Source: Peribacillus huizhouensis (GTDB lineage: Bacteria; Bacillota; Bacilli; Bacillales; DSM-1321). Taken from it: 64,000 nt of DNA. Of the stretch, positions 1 to 8,937 are shown piece by piece; positions within the stretch are counted from its first letter, which is position 1, and the number at the start of each line of letters is the position of its first letter. Below the pieces are notes generated by a model. The model was not told the DNA's origin. It did not search any database and saw only the letters and a list, made by a program, of their open reading frames with translations. The position numbers were made by a program, and so were the translations under genes. Where the stretch lies: contig NZ_JACJHX010000005.1 of assembly GCF_014138605.1 (NCBI RefSeq), positions 124,001 to 188,000 of the forward strand. The letters are read 5' to 3'.

Positions 1-699
1 GATTTATCGGTGAAAGAAGTTTTCATTGTTGCTATCATGTTATCGTTTAGTCACAATTTATTTATTGAATCTGGTGTTGCAGTGAAGGTCGGTGTAAAGC
101 TTTGGGTTATTTTAGCAGTTAGAATCGGCTTAGCTTTATTGGCTGCTGTTATGATTAATCTAGTTTGGCATGGTGGATCAGAGCTTGCCAAATACGGGTT
201 TGTTAGTCCTGCTACAGCGGAAATTAACGGTGTATGGGCGATTTTACTAAATGGATTGGAACGGGCTGCATCTGGGGTAGTACAATTAGCTTTCATTGTT
301 ATTCCATTAATGATTATTATGCAGATTATGAAAGATTTGAAGTGGCTGGATGTTATGTCGAAGGCTTTGGCACCATTTACAAAAATTCTCGGAATGAAGC
401 CTAATACATCGATGACGATGGTGGCAGGTCTCACTATCGGATTGGCGTATGGTGCTGGTGTCATGATCCAAGCTGCTAAAGAAGACAATGTAAGTAAAAA
501 AGATATGACGCTTGCTTTTATTTTTCTAGTGGCGTGTCATGCTGTAGTTGAAGATACATTAATCTTTATTCCGCTTGGGATTCCGGTTTGGCCGTTGTTG
601 GTTATCAGGCTTACAACAGCCATACTGTTAACGATGATTATCGGGATGATTTGGAATCGATCGGAGTTTTCACAAAGGAAGGAAGCATATGAACAGTAA
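1..699 (+). CDS. yvoD: YvoD-like membrane protein with nucleoside-recognition (Gate) domain, 5' truncated by window edge
   Basis: The frame is open from base 1, so the real start lies upstream; the first internal start is a GTG at 10 without a clear ribosome binding site. The visible 232 residues hold several hydrophobic segments and a Gate-type region ([15 protein letters not shown]). Proteins of this family are integral membrane proteins of uncertain transport function. In B. subtilis yvoD lies directly before ppaX, and here the gene overlaps ppaX by 11 bases, implying co-transcription and translational coupling. Identification rests on domain character and synteny; the substrate is unknown. 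Confidence 0.8.
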   Translation, partial: DLSVKEVFIVAIMLSFSHNLFIESGVAVKVGVKLWVILAVRIGLALLAAVMINLVWHGGSELAKYGFVSPATAEINGVWAILLNGLERAASGVVQLAFIVIPLMIIMQIMKDLKWLDVMSKALAPFTKILGMKPNTSMTMVAGLTIGLAYGAGVMIQAAKEDNVSKKDMTLAFIFLVACHAVVEDTLIFIPLGIPVWPLLVIRLTTAILLTMIIGMIWNRSEFSQRKEAYEQ

Positions 700-1333
700 T
701 ATTACAACTTTGTTATTTGATTTAGACGGAACATTAATTAACACCAATGAATTAATCGTTGCTTCATTTTTGGATACATTAAATCATTATTATCCTGACC
801 GCTATAAACGTGAGGATGTTATTCCTTTTAATGGTCCGCCGCTAATTGATACATTTCATAGTATTGATCCAAACCGTGCAGAAGAGATGGTGACTCATTA
901 TCGAAAGCATAACTGGGAACATCATGATTTGTTAGTTACGGAGTTTGACGAGGTTTATGAAACAGTAAAAACGTTGAAGGAGAGCGGCTATAAATTAGCG
1001 ATTGTTTCAACAAAAATCCATGCTGTTGTGATGAAGGGCTTGCAGTTGACAAAGCTGGATGAATTTTTTGATGTGATTGTTACACTAGATCATGTGAAAA
1101 AAGCAAAACCGGATCCAGAGCCAGTTCAGCAGGCATTGGCTTTATTAGGTTCGTCTCCTGAAGAATCGATCATGATTGGAGATAACTATCATGATATATT
1201 GTCTGGACAAAATGCCGGGACAAAAACAGCAGGAGTAGCTTGGTCGGCAAAAGGCAGAGAGCATCTTGAGCAGTACAATCCCGATTATATTCTTGAGAAG
1301 ATGTCAGATTTAATCACGATTTTAGAGGGGTAA
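689..1333 (+). CDS. ppaX: Pyrophosphatase PpaX (HAD superfamily)
   Basis: PpaX hydrolyses the pyrophosphate released when HPr kinase/phosphorylase dephosphorylates P-Ser-HPr, which favours that reaction in carbon catabolite control. The 214-residue protein has all four HAD motifs: nucleophile D11 and D13 in FDLDGT, S107/T108 in VSTK, K140 in KAKPDPEP, and D165/D169 in IGDNYHD. The start ATG overlaps the upstream yvoD-like gene and is preceded by AAGGAAGG. In B. subtilis the gene lies in the hprK-lgt-yvoD-ppaX cluster, which fits this position. Length is as expected for the family. Confidence 0.95.
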   Translation: MNSNITTLLFDLDGTLINTNELIVASFLDTLNHYYPDRYKREDVIPFNGPPLIDTFHSIDPNRAEEMVTHYRKHNWEHHDLLVTEFDEVYETVKTLKESGYKLAIVSTKIHAVVMKGLQLTKLDEFFDVIVTLDHVKKAKPDPEPVQQALALLGSSPEESIMIGDNYHDILSGQNAGTKTAGVAWSAKGREHLEQYNPDYILEKMSDLITILEG

Positions 1334-1338
1334 GCCTT

Positions 1339-1848
1339 ATGAGGCGAACAACAAGGTACCCGGTAGAAGATGCAAACTCACTTTGGCATGTCTTTAAAAC
1401 GGTTCCTTTTTGGAAAGTTGTGAAGAATTTTAGCGTGATTCAGATTGCTAGATACACACCTTTCTTAGGAATGAAAAACTGGTTGTATCGAGTTTTTTTG
1501 AGAATGAAGGTTGGCGATCAAACTTCATTTGCACTTATGGTTATGCTGGATTGTATGTTTCCTGAAAAAATTACAGTCGGTAGAAATTCAGTTATTGGCT
1601 ATAACACAACCATATTAGCACATGAATACTTAATTAAGGAATATCGACTTGGGGAAGTTGTGATTGGCAATGAAGTCCTAATCGGTGCTAATTCAACGAT
1701 TCTACCAGGTGTTGTCATTGGCGATGGGGCGATTGTGTCGGCAGGTACACTTGTGCATAAAGACGTACCGGAAGGCGCATTTGTTGGCGGGAACCCTATG
1801 CGCATCATTTATACGAAAGAAGAAAGAGCGAAGCAATTGGAAATTTGA
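1339..1848 (+). CDS. yvoF: Hexapeptide-repeat acyltransferase YvoF
   Basis: A 169-residue protein starting 5 bases after ppaX. Residues from about 75 to 155 form imperfect hexapeptide repeats ([24 protein letters not shown]), the signature of a left-handed beta-helix acetyltransferase; His94 in LAHEY is in the place of the usual catalytic histidine. The N-terminal 60 residues are aromatic and basic and may sit on the membrane. The B. subtilis homologue also follows ppaX. The acceptor substrate is not known. Last gene before a strong hairpin. Confidence 0.88.
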   Translation: MRRTTRYPVEDANSLWHVFKTVPFWKVVKNFSVIQIARYTPFLGMKNWLYRVFLRMKVGDQTSFALMVMLDCMFPEKITVGRNSVIGYNTTILAHEYLIKEYRLGEVVIGNEVLIGANSTILPGVVIGDGAIVSAGTLVHKDVPEGAFVGGNPMRIIYTKEERAKQLEI

Positions 1849-1873
1849 ATCGAATAGATAACTAATATCCAAG

Positions 1874-1960
1874 GACCAGACCTTGCACACTACACAGTTC
1901 AAAGTGGAATAACCACTCCATTTGAACTACAAATAGTCAGTGCAAGGTCTGGTCTTTTTA
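1874..1960 (+). terminator. Long two-level hairpin followed by T-run, end of the ppaX-yvoF transcript
   Basis: A 14-bp perfect stem (GACCAGACCTTGCA at 1874-1887 with its complement at 1941-1954) runs into TTTTTA. Inside it a second stem forms from GTTCAAA/GTGG (1897-1907) and CCAC/TTTGAAC (1913-1927). It works on paper as an intrinsic terminator. Its length and its GGTCTGG core suggest relation to the palindromic repeats elsewhere in the window. Confidence 0.75.
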
Positions 1961-1964
1961 TTAT

Positions 1965-1985
1965 GGGAAATGGGGTCTGACCCCT
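1965..1985. repeat. GGGTCTGACCC-type short repeat, copy 1
   Basis: Core GGGGTCTGACCCC preceded by GGGAAAT. The core is a near-palindrome. Three further copies in the same orientation occur at 2043, 5310 and 5386. This repeat and its partner lie 78 bases apart just upstream of the his promoter. Such GGGTCAGACCC-type units are found as REP-like repeats in many bacterial genomes; no transposase is nearby. Confidence 0.8.
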
Positions 1986-2042
1986 GCGGGAAAGTGCACA
2001 AACCTATGATTTATATGGGGGCTTTGGCATGTGAGGGAAGTT

Positions 2043-2062
2043 GGGAAATAGGGTCTGACCCC
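2043..2062. repeat. GGGTCTGACCC-type short repeat, copy 2
   Basis: Same unit as copy 1 with TAGGG in place of TGGGG. It ends 12 bases before the -35 box of the predicted his promoter. Confidence 0.8.
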
Positions 2063-2074
2063 AAAATATTATGC

Positions 2075-2103
2075 TTGACGTGGTGCTATTTGGAAGGTAG
2101 AAT
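2075..2103 (+). promoter_or_regulatory. Sigma-A promoter of the his operon
   Basis: TTGACG, a 17-bp spacer and TAGAAT. Transcription would start near 2110, leaving a leader of about 127 bases before hisZ. The leader contains a weak hairpin (ATCTG-TATTTT-CAGAT) followed by GTTTTATTTT near 2155-2185. I see no T-box or histidine-rich leader peptide, so control of the operon cannot be read from the sequence. Confidence 0.65.
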
Positions 2104-2236
2104 ATTGATAACTTCAATTCGGTAGTATGGTAGTGAACTAAAGTATTTTGTTTTATCTGTATTTTCAGATGTTTTATTTTGGGTGGTTATGCGAAAATGA
2201 ATAAGAGTGGAGATAATTCTTAAAGGATGTGTTGAT

Positions 2237-3418
2237 GTGACCAAGCCGTTTATGTTTGAAAAGCCATTAGGCATGCGAGATACGCTTCCCTTGTTATATG
2301 AAACGAAAGCATCGGTAAGAAATCGCATGAGTGTTGAGATTAAAAGGTGGGGGTATCAATTTATCGAAACACCTACTTTGGAATATTATGAAACAATCGG
2401 AGAGGCTTCAGCGATCTTAGATCAGCAGTTGTTTAAATTGCTGGATCAGCAAGGGCATGCCCTTGTTCTTAGACCGGATATGACTACACCAATTGCCCGA
2501 GTTGCAGCATCTAAGCTATTAAAGCAGCAAATCCCACTCCGCCTTGCATATTCAGCCAATGTGTACCGGGCTCAGCAAAGAGAAGGTGGTCGCCCTGCGG
2601 AGTTTGAACAGATAGGGATCGAACTGATCGGTAATCCATCAATTAGTGCTGATGCAGAAATCATTTCATTGCTTGTAGATGTGCTAAAAGCTACAGGTCT
2701 AAAAGATTTCAAAATAGCAATTGGACATATTGGTTTTCTACAGGAATTATTCATTAGTATTTTAGGAAATGAAGAACGAGCAGCGGTATTACGAAAATAT
2801 TTATATGAAAAAAACTATGTTGGCTATCGTGAGCATGTGAAATCATTGCCTTTATCGTCGATTGACAAGCAGCGATTAATTGATTTCGTTAGCTTAAGAG
2901 GTGAGGAGAATACATTAAGTCAGGCTGCTACTTTGCTTGAACGTGAAACAGGAAGAGAAACTCTGCAAGATTTGAAAGAGTTGGCCGTGCAATTAAAGGA
3001 ATTTGGAATCGAGGAGTTTATCACTTTTGACTTAACGCTAGTCAGTCATATGAGTTATTACACAGGTACACTTTTCGAAGTATATGCTAATCAAGTCGGT
3101 TCCCCAATAGGCAACGGAGGCCGATATGACAGCTTGCTTGAAAAATTCGGTTGGAACACATCTGCCACCGGATTTGCCATCCGAATGGATCGCTTAACCG
3201 AAGCGTTGGGAGAAATAAAAGAAACAGAAACTACGGTATGTGTCGTATTCAGTCCAGAACGGAGAAAAGAAGCGTTAATATTTGCTAAGGAAAAGCGTGA
3301 ACAAGGGATTAACGTAACGATTCAAGAAATTAACGCATTAGAGAACGTTGATGCATTTACTAAGGCGTTTCATGAGGTTCATTTGTATATCGGAAATGGA
3401 GGTGTAAGAAGTGAATAG
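2237..3418 (+). CDS. hisZ: ATP phosphoribosyltransferase regulatory subunit HisZ
   Basis: HisZ is a histidyl-tRNA synthetase paralogue without aminoacylation activity. It pairs with the short HisG to form the feedback-controlled ATP phosphoribosyltransferase of histidine synthesis. The class II synthetase fold shows in PLGMRDTLP, the motif 2 region [23 protein letters not shown] and the C-terminal [13 protein letters not shown] place the start at a GTG (2237) because AAAGGA lies 9 bases upstream; an earlier in-frame GTG at 2207 has no such site. Length is then 393 residues. The stop overlaps hisG by 8 bases. Confidence 0.95.
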   Translation: MTKPFMFEKPLGMRDTLPLLYETKASVRNRMSVEIKRWGYQFIETPTLEYYETIGEASAILDQQLFKLLDQQGHALVLRPDMTTPIARVAASKLLKQQIPLRLAYSANVYRAQQREGGRPAEFEQIGIELIGNPSISADAEIISLLVDVLKATGLKDFKIAIGHIGFLQELFISILGNEERAAVLRKYLYEKNYVGYREHVKSLPLSSIDKQRLIDFVSLRGEENTLSQAATLLERETGRETLQDLKELAVQLKEFGIEEFITFDLTLVSHMSYYTGTLFEVYANQVGSPIGNGGRYDSLLEKFGWNTSATGFAIRMDRLTEALGEIKETETTVCVVFSPERRKEALIFAKEKREQGINVTIQEINALENVDAFTKAFHEVHLYIGNGGVRSE

Positions 3419-4040
3419 CTTTCTAACCATTGCGATGCCTAAAGGCAGAATTTTTGAAGAAGCGGCAGATTTATTACGCAAAGCAGACTTCCGACTCCCT
3501 CCAGAATTTGATGATTCTCGAAAACTCATTTTAGAAGTAGAAGAAGAGAATTTACGATTTATTTTAGCAAAACCAATGGATGTGGTCACCTATGTGGAGC
3601 ATGGTGTTGCGGATGTCGGAATTGCAGGGAAAGATGTTATGTTGGAGGAAGAACGGGATGTTTATGAATTGCTGGATTTGAAAATAAGTACTTGCTATTT
3701 AGCGGTAGCTGGACTTCCCAATACAAAAATCAGTGATATTACGCCGAAAATCGCCAGTAAATATCCAAACGTAGCTTCCAGTTATTTTCGTGAACAAGGT
3801 GAACAAGTAGAAATTATTAAGTTGAACGGATCGATTGAACTAGCACCTTTAATTGGTCTCGCGGAAAGAATTGTTGACATTGTGTCGACAGGCCAAACTT
3901 TAAAGGAAAATGGACTTGTGGAATATGCAAAAATTGCCGATGTGACATCGAGATTAATTGCAAATCCTGTGAGCTATCGAATTAAAGAAAAAAGAATTTC
4001 GGAAATTGTTGATCGGCTTGCAAAAATAGTAAATCAGTGA
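3411..4040 (+). CDS. hisG: ATP phosphoribosyltransferase catalytic subunit, short form
   Basis: First step of histidine synthesis: ATP plus PRPP gives phosphoribosyl-ATP. At 209 residues this is the short HisG, which lacks the C-terminal regulatory domain and depends on HisZ, encoded just upstream. [12 protein letters not shown]-type N-terminus and the PRPP loop region ([15 protein letters not shown]) are present. Starts with GTG behind GGAGGTG and overlaps hisZ by 8 bases, so the two subunits are translationally coupled. Confidence 0.97.
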   Translation: MNSFLTIAMPKGRIFEEAADLLRKADFRLPPEFDDSRKLILEVEEENLRFILAKPMDVVTYVEHGVADVGIAGKDVMLEEERDVYELLDLKISTCYLAVAGLPNTKISDITPKIASKYPNVASSYFREQGEQVEIIKLNGSIELAPLIGLAERIVDIVSTGQTLKENGLVEYAKIADVTSRLIANPVSYRIKEKRISEIVDRLAKIVNQ

Positions 4041-4052
4041 GGAGGTGGAGTG

Positions 4053-5318
4053 ATGAAGATAGAGCGTTTTACAGAAGGGACCTCATTAAAGCGTTCGGTA
4101 GATTCAGGAACGGCTGACCAACGTAAGGCGGTACAAGAGATCATCTATGAAGTTAGAAAATCTGGAGATGAAGCGGTTGCTCGCTATACAGAGCAATTTG
4201 ACCGAGTAAAGCTTGAACAATTTGCCGTTTCGATCGAGGAAATAGATGGAGCAGCAAATGAACTAAGCGCTTATGAGAGATCGATCATTGAAGAAGCAGC
4301 GGTAAATATTCGTTCCTTTCATGAAAAGCAGTTAAAAAATTCGTGGATTTCTACAGATGAATCAGGAACAATGCTTGGACAAAAACTAACTGCAATTGAT
4401 GCAGTCGGTGTGTACGTACCAGGGGGAACTGCTGCGTATCCATCATCGGTATTGATGAATGTGATTCCAGCAAAGGTAGCTGGTGTCGAACGCATCGTGA
4501 TGGTGTCTCCTCCAGGCAAGGATGGTAAACTGTCAAATTCGGTTTTGGCAGCTGCAAAAATTGCTGGTGTTACAGAAATCTACCGTATCGGTGGAGCGCA
4601 AGCTGTTGCGGCACTTGCATATGGCACGGAAACAATAGCAAAGGTCGATAAAATTGTTGGACCAGGAAATATCTACGTAGCGTTAGCAAAGAGAGAAGTG
4701 TTTGGAGATGTAGCGATCGATATGATTGCTGGACCAAGTGAGATTGCAGTCCTCGCTGATGAAACAGCCATTGCCGCAGAAGTAGCAGCAGATTTACTGT
4801 CACAAGCAGAGCATGATCCGAGAGCTTGCAGCGTGTTGGTCACTATAGATGAGACCTTAGCTAATGAGGTAGCAAAAGAAGTAGATAAGCAGTTGGCGAT
4901 GCTTCCGAGACGAGAGATTGCTGCAGCGTCTATTCGGGATTATGGGAAGATTATTGTGTGCGAGGATATGAATCAGGCCATTCAAGCGGTTAATACACTG
5001 GCACCAGAGCATCTTGAAATTATCACGAAAGATCCACTTGAAGTAATGGCTCAAGTACGCCATGCTGGCGCTATTTTCTTAGGAAGATACAGTACGGAGC
5101 CAGTCGGTGACTACTTTGCTGGACCAAACCATGTACTTCCGACAAATGGCACTGCCCGTTTTTCAAGTCCGTTAAATGTGGATGATTTTCAGAAAAAATC
5201 AAGCATCATCATGTACAGTCAAACGGCCTTTAGGAAAAATGCAGAAAAAATTGCAGCCTTCGCACGACTTGAAGGCCTCGAAGCCCATGCCAGAGCTGTG
5301 GAATCACGCGGGAAATAG
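4053..5318 (+). CDS. hisD: Histidinol dehydrogenase
   Basis: Catalyses the last two oxidations from L-histidinol to L-histidine with NAD and zinc. The 421-residue protein shows the family signatures [58 protein letters not shown] and the late NHVLPT. The ATG at 4053 has AGGAGG 7 bases upstream; a GTG one codon earlier is less likely. The last three codons (Arg-Gly-Lys) and the TAG stop overlap the start of a GGGTCTGACCC repeat, so the native 3' end may have been replaced. Confidence 0.96.
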   Translation: MKIERFTEGTSLKRSVDSGTADQRKAVQEIIYEVRKSGDEAVARYTEQFDRVKLEQFAVSIEEIDGAANELSAYERSIIEEAAVNIRSFHEKQLKNSWISTDESGTMLGQKLTAIDAVGVYVPGGTAAYPSSVLMNVIPAKVAGVERIVMVSPPGKDGKLSNSVLAAAKIAGVTEIYRIGGAQAVAALAYGTETIAKVDKIVGPGNIYVALAKREVFGDVAIDMIAGPSEIAVLADETAIAAEVAADLLSQAEHDPRACSVLVTIDETLANEVAKEVDKQLAMLPRREIAAASIRDYGKIIVCEDMNQAIQAVNTLAPEHLEIITKDPLEVMAQVRHAGAIFLGRYSTEPVGDYFAGPNHVLPTNGTARFSSPLNVDDFQKKSSIIMYSQTAFRKNAEKIAAFARLEGLEAHARAVESRGK

Positions 5319-5330
5319 GGTCTGACCCCT
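5310..5330. repeat. GGGTCTGACCC-type short repeat, copy 3, overlapping the hisD stop
   Basis: Unit beginning GGGAAATAG, in which the TAG is the stop codon of hisD. Same orientation as the copies near 1965-2062. Confidence 0.8.
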
Positions 5331-5385
5331 AAATGAATCACTTAAAGCGTTAATTTATTAAGGTTTATACAAGGAAAATAAATTT

Positions 5386-5406
5386 GGGAAATGGGGTCTG
5401 ACCCCT
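5386..5406. repeat. GGGTCTGACCC-type short repeat, copy 4, before hisB
   Basis: Unit 76 bases after copy 3, ending directly before the hisB ribosome binding site (AGGAGGAGG). The hisD-hisB gap consists of this repeat pair and an AT-rich spacer. The other his genes are packed without gaps. Confidence 0.8.
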
Positions 5407-5420
5407 AGGAGGAGGTTCGT

Positions 5421-6008
5421 ATGGAGCGTGTTGGTAGTGTTGTGAGGAAGACTGGTGAGACGGATGTGAAGCTTGCGTTTACGGTGGATGGTGAGGGAAT
5501 ATCTCGAATTGAAACAGGTGTGCCATTTATGACACATATGTTGGATTTATTTACGAAGCACGGTCATTTTGATTTGACGGTTGATGCTCAGGGAGATATT
5601 GAGGTAGATGATCATCATACGACAGAGGATATTGGGATCTGTCTTGGCCAAGCGTTGATTGAAGCCCTAGGTGACAAGCGTGGAATTAAACGTTACGGAA
5701 ATGCATTTGTGCCTATGGATGAGGCGTTGGCGCAGGTTGTTGTCGATCTTAGCAACCGTCCGCACCTAGAATTTCGTGCTGAGTTTCCATCACAGAAGGT
5801 TGGCACATTTGATACCGAGCTTGTTCATGAATTTCTTTGGAAATTGGCACTTGAAGCTCGTATGAATCTGCACGTAATTGTTCATTACGGTCAAAATACG
5901 CACCATATCATCGAGGCGATATTCAAAGCCCTCGGTAGAGCTCTTGATGAAGCAACGACAATCGATCCACGTGTTAAAGGCATTCCATCAACGAAAGGGT
6001 TGTTATAA
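5421..6008 (+). CDS. hisB: Imidazoleglycerol-phosphate dehydratase
   Basis: Dehydrates imidazoleglycerol phosphate to imidazoleacetol phosphate, the sixth step of histidine synthesis. At 195 residues it is the monofunctional type, without the phosphatase domain of enterobacterial HisB. The two metal-binding motifs DDHHTTEDIGI and HHIIEAIFKALGRAL are complete. ATG follows AGGAGGAGG. The first 40 codons are G-rich (repeated gtg, gat gag), unlike the flanking genes, but the frame is intact. Confidence 0.97.
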   Translation: MERVGSVVRKTGETDVKLAFTVDGEGISRIETGVPFMTHMLDLFTKHGHFDLTVDAQGDIEVDDHHTTEDIGICLGQALIEALGDKRGIKRYGNAFVPMDEALAQVVVDLSNRPHLEFRAEFPSQKVGTFDTELVHEFLWKLALEARMNLHVIVHYGQNTHHIIEAIFKALGRALDEATTIDPRVKGIPSTKGLL

Positions 6009-6638
6009 ATGATTGGCATTGTCGATTACGGCATGGGGAATTTGTTCAGTGTTAGTAAAGCACTCGAACGGTTACAAACAGAGTTTATTATTTCAGATGA
6101 TCCTGCCGAACTGGCAAAAGCCGATGGAATCATTTTACCAGGAGTTGGTTCGTTCAGGGATGCAATGATGTTACTCGAGCGTAAGAAATTAGCTACTTTT
6201 CTAAAAAATCACGTAGATAAAGGTGGATTTTTATTAGGAATTTGTCTAGGCATGCAATTGCTATTCGAGGAAAGTGAAGAAAATGGACCAGCAAAGGGTC
6301 TGTCACTTCTACCAGGTAAAGTCGTACGGTTTTCTGGTAGAGATTCGAAAAATAATGCTTATAAAGTTCCGCATATGGGCTGGAACAAGCTAACTTTTAA
6401 CAATCATTCTCCTCTTTTAAAAGGACTTGAAGAGGATTATGTATATTTCGTTCATTCATACTTCGTGGTGACAAATGAAACGGAGGTAGTGGCTGCATCT
6501 GCTAAATATGATGTGGACGTGCCGGCGATCGTCGCGAAGGATAATGTTTTCGGTATGCAGTTTCACCCGGAAAAAAGCGGTTCGATGGGGATGTCCCTAT
6601 TAAAAAATTACTTGTCACTAGTGAAGGGGAGGCAATAA
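6009..6638 (+). CDS. hisH: Imidazole glycerol phosphate synthase, glutaminase subunit
   Basis: HisH hydrolyses glutamine and channels ammonia to HisF. The class I amidotransferase triad is visible: the nucleophilic Cys in [13 protein letters not shown] (about residue 80) and the His/Glu pair in FHPEKSG near the C-terminus. [11 protein letters not shown] at the N-terminus is typical. The 209-residue frame starts directly after the hisB stop and ends one base before hisA. Confidence 0.97.
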   Translation: MIGIVDYGMGNLFSVSKALERLQTEFIISDDPAELAKADGIILPGVGSFRDAMMLLERKKLATFLKNHVDKGGFLLGICLGMQLLFEESEENGPAKGLSLLPGKVVRFSGRDSKNNAYKVPHMGWNKLTFNNHSPLLKGLEEDYVYFVHSYFVVTNETEVVAASAKYDVDVPAIVAKDNVFGMQFHPEKSGSMGMSLLKNYLSLVKGRQ

Positions 6639-6639
6639 T

Positions 6640-7374
6640 ATGTCTAATTTCACAATTTACCCTGCCATTGATATGCGCGGTGGGAAATGTGTCCGTTTAA
6701 TTCAAGGTGATTACAATCAAGAAACCGTGTATGGCGATTCTCCGTTTGACATGGCAAAAAGCTTCGCCGATCAAGGAGCAGAATGGATACATATGGTTGA
6801 TCTCGATGGGGCAAAGGCAGGGAGTAGAATCAATGATTCATATGTGATTCAAGCAGCGCAAAAGCTCGGAGCTAGCATACAAATTGGTGGTGGAATCAGG
6901 ACTGAAGCAGACGTAGTCCACTATCTCGAAGGTGGAGTTGAACGAGTCATCCTCGGTAGTGCAGCTGTTTCTGACCCGGAATTCACCAAAGCTATGCTTA
7001 GTAAATATGGCAAGCATATTGCAATCGGCATCGATGCAAAAGACGGTAAAGTCGCAACGCACGGGTGGCTCCAAACATCAGAAACAACAGCGATCGACCT
7101 CGGCAAGGCTTTAGCCGATTGCGGGGCAGAAGTGTTTATCGTTACAGACATTGCAACAGATGGCATGCTTTCTGGTCCAAATGTGGAAGGGATTGTTGCA
7201 ATGGCAGAAGCAACTGGTAAAGGCGTTATTGCCTCGGGTGGCATAAGCAGCTTACAAGACCTTATCACATTAAAGGAATATCAAGCTCATGGGGTTATTG
7301 GAGCTATTGTTGGCAAAGCGATCTATACAAATCGATTCACAGTCAAGGAAGCATTAGAAAAGGTGGGAGATTAA
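6640..7374 (+). CDS. hisA: Phosphoribosylformimino-5-aminoimidazole carboxamide ribotide isomerase
   Basis: TIM-barrel isomerase that opens the ribose ring of ProFAR. Shows the twin phosphate-binding half-barrels shared with HisF ([11 protein letters not shown] and [11 protein letters not shown]) and the catalytic Asp in [13 protein letters not shown] (about residue 10) with its partner in [11 protein letters not shown] (about 129). GGGGAGGC precedes the ATG. 244 residues, normal for the family. Confidence 0.97.
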   Translation: MSNFTIYPAIDMRGGKCVRLIQGDYNQETVYGDSPFDMAKSFADQGAEWIHMVDLDGAKAGSRINDSYVIQAAQKLGASIQIGGGIRTEADVVHYLEGGVERVILGSAAVSDPEFTKAMLSKYGKHIAIGIDAKDGKVATHGWLQTSETTAIDLGKALADCGAEVFIVTDIATDGMLSGPNVEGIVAMAEATGKGVIASGGISSLQDLITLKEYQAHGVIGAIVGKAIYTNRFTVKEALEKVGD

Positions 7375-8133
7375 ATGCTGACTAAACGTATTATTCCGTG
7401 TCTGGACGTGAAAGAAGGCAGAGTGGTGAAAGGCGTTCAGTTCGTATCTTTACGAGATGCAGGAGATCCGGTCGAACTTGCTGCGTTCTATGACCAAGAA
7501 GGAGCCGACGAACTAGTATTCCTTGATATTTCTGCTTCACATGAAGGACGGGAAACAATGGTTGATGTGGTAAGGGCTGTTGCTGGAAGTCTGGCTATCC
7601 CATTTACTGTTGGCGGCGGCATTAATTCTTTAGAAGATATGAAACGAATTCTTCGGGCAGGAGCGGATAAAGTGTCACTAAACACATCGGCCGTCCTACG
7701 TCCGGAATTAATTACAGAAGGAGCAGATTACTTCGGTTCACAATGTATCGTAGTCGCTGTTGATGCGCGTTGGGACGAAACGCTCGGTTCTTGGCGTGTC
7801 TATACACATGGAGGCAGACGAGCGACAGATTGGGAAGTCATTGCTTGGGTAAAAGAAGCGGTAAACCGAGGCGCTGGGGAAATCCTTCTCACTAGTATGG
7901 ATAATGATGGTGAAAAACAAGGCTTTAATCTTGCTTTGACAAAAGCGGTGAGCGAGTCAGTTTCCGTTCCAGTTATTGCATCTGGAGGAGCAGGGAGTGC
8001 CGCTCATTTTGAAGAAGTCTTTACAACAGGAAAAGCAGATGCAGCGCTTGCAGCCTCGATTTTTCATTATAAAGAAACGTCCGTTAAAGAAGTGAAAAGC
8101 TTTTTAAAACAGAAGGGTGTTGTTGTTAGATGA
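7375..8133 (+). CDS. hisF: Imidazole glycerol phosphate synthase, cyclase subunit
   Basis: Forms imidazoleglycerol phosphate and AICAR from PRFAR and the ammonia delivered by HisH. Catalytic Asp residues are in [14 protein letters not shown] (D11) and [13 protein letters not shown] (about D130). Half-barrel phosphate sites [12 protein letters not shown] and [11 protein letters not shown] are present. 252 residues. The ATG starts one base after the hisA stop and the gene overlaps hisI by four bases. Confidence 0.97.
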   Translation: MLTKRIIPCLDVKEGRVVKGVQFVSLRDAGDPVELAAFYDQEGADELVFLDISASHEGRETMVDVVRAVAGSLAIPFTVGGGINSLEDMKRILRAGADKVSLNTSAVLRPELITEGADYFGSQCIVVAVDARWDETLGSWRVYTHGGRRATDWEVIAWVKEAVNRGAGEILLTSMDNDGEKQGFNLALTKAVSESVSVPVIASGGAGSAAHFEEVFTTGKADAALAASIFHYKETSVKEVKSFLKQKGVVVR

Positions 8134-8765
8134 AACAGCAGATAAAATTTGATGAAAAAGGCTTGATCCCCGCTATCGTTCAGGATGCCGTAACAGGAGA
8201 AGTGTTGACCCTAGCGTATATGAATGAAGAGTCATTGCAACTCTCCATGGAAAAGGGTGAAACTTGGTTCTTTAGCCGCACGCGTAATGAGCTATGGCAT
8301 AAAGGAGAAACAAGTGGAAATATACAAACCATTACCGAAATAAAATACGATTGTGATCAAGATGCGCTGATTGTTAAAGTGAATCCGTCTGGTCCAGCTT
8401 GTCATACCGGTACGACAAGTTGTTTTACTGAAACATTATTTGAAAACAGAAACACAAATTTCCAAGCAAAACCTGATGCGAACTTCTTATTACAATTAGA
8501 AAAACTGATTGCAACGAGAAAAGAAACAATGCCAGAAGGTTCATATACAACCTATTTATTCGAAAAAGGCGTCGATAAAATTTTGAAAAAAGTAGGCGAA
8601 GAAGCAGCTGAAGTTATTATTGCCGCAAAGAATCGAGACCACGATGAACTTTCGCTTGAATCCGCTGACCTGCTGTATCATTTGTTCGTCTTACTGCAAG
8701 AACAGGAACTGCCATTTGCAGATGTATTAGCTGTATTACAGCAAAGACATGCTAAAAAAGAATGA
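8130..8765 (+). CDS. hisI: Bifunctional phosphoribosyl-AMP cyclohydrolase / phosphoribosyl-ATP pyrophosphatase
   Basis: Performs steps two and three of histidine synthesis. The N-terminal half is the cyclohydrolase with the metal site CDCDQDA-like [12 protein letters not shown] and CHTGTTSCF. The C-terminal half from about residue 115 is the MazG-like pyrophosphatase with [15 protein letters not shown] and [13 protein letters not shown]. The fused HisIE arrangement is normal for Bacillus. Last gene of the operon, followed by a hairpin. Confidence 0.97.
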   Translation: MKQQIKFDEKGLIPAIVQDAVTGEVLTLAYMNEESLQLSMEKGETWFFSRTRNELWHKGETSGNIQTITEIKYDCDQDALIVKVNPSGPACHTGTTSCFTETLFENRNTNFQAKPDANFLLQLEKLIATRKETMPEGSYTTYLFEKGVDKILKKVGEEAAEVIIAAKNRDHDELSLESADLLYHLFVLLQEQELPFADVLAVLQQRHAKKE

Positions 8766-8769
8766 ACGA

Positions 8770-8805
8770 AAAATGAGAAAGGTATTAGATACTTTTCTCA
8801 TTTTC
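8770..8805 (+). terminator. Intrinsic terminator of the his operon
   Basis: Stem AAAATGAGAAAGGTAT / ATACTTTTCTCATTTT with a short TAGA-type loop, starting 4 bases after the hisI stop. A-rich before and T-rich after, so it could act in both directions. Confidence 0.75.
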
Positions 8806-8894
8806 ATGTCTAGCCAACAAAATCATAGAACAATCATTTCTATTTTAGGTAATGTTGTTTGCTATTGCAACGAGATGCCAAGGTTCTTCCAATA

Positions 8895-8903
8895 TGTTAT
8901 AAT
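8895..8903 (+). promoter_or_regulatory. Extended -10 promoter of yvcD
   Basis: TGTTATAAT is a perfect extended -10 element 35 bases before the yvcD start. No good -35 box sits at the right distance, which is common with extended -10 promoters. Confidence 0.55.
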
Positions 8904-8937
8904 ACGTAGGTTAAACAACTACTAGATGGAGGATTCC

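Noticed and set aside
2104-2236. Possible T-box or attenuator in the his leader
   Set aside because: No T-box sequence, specifier loop or His-rich leader peptide is visible; the only hairpin has a 5-bp stem.
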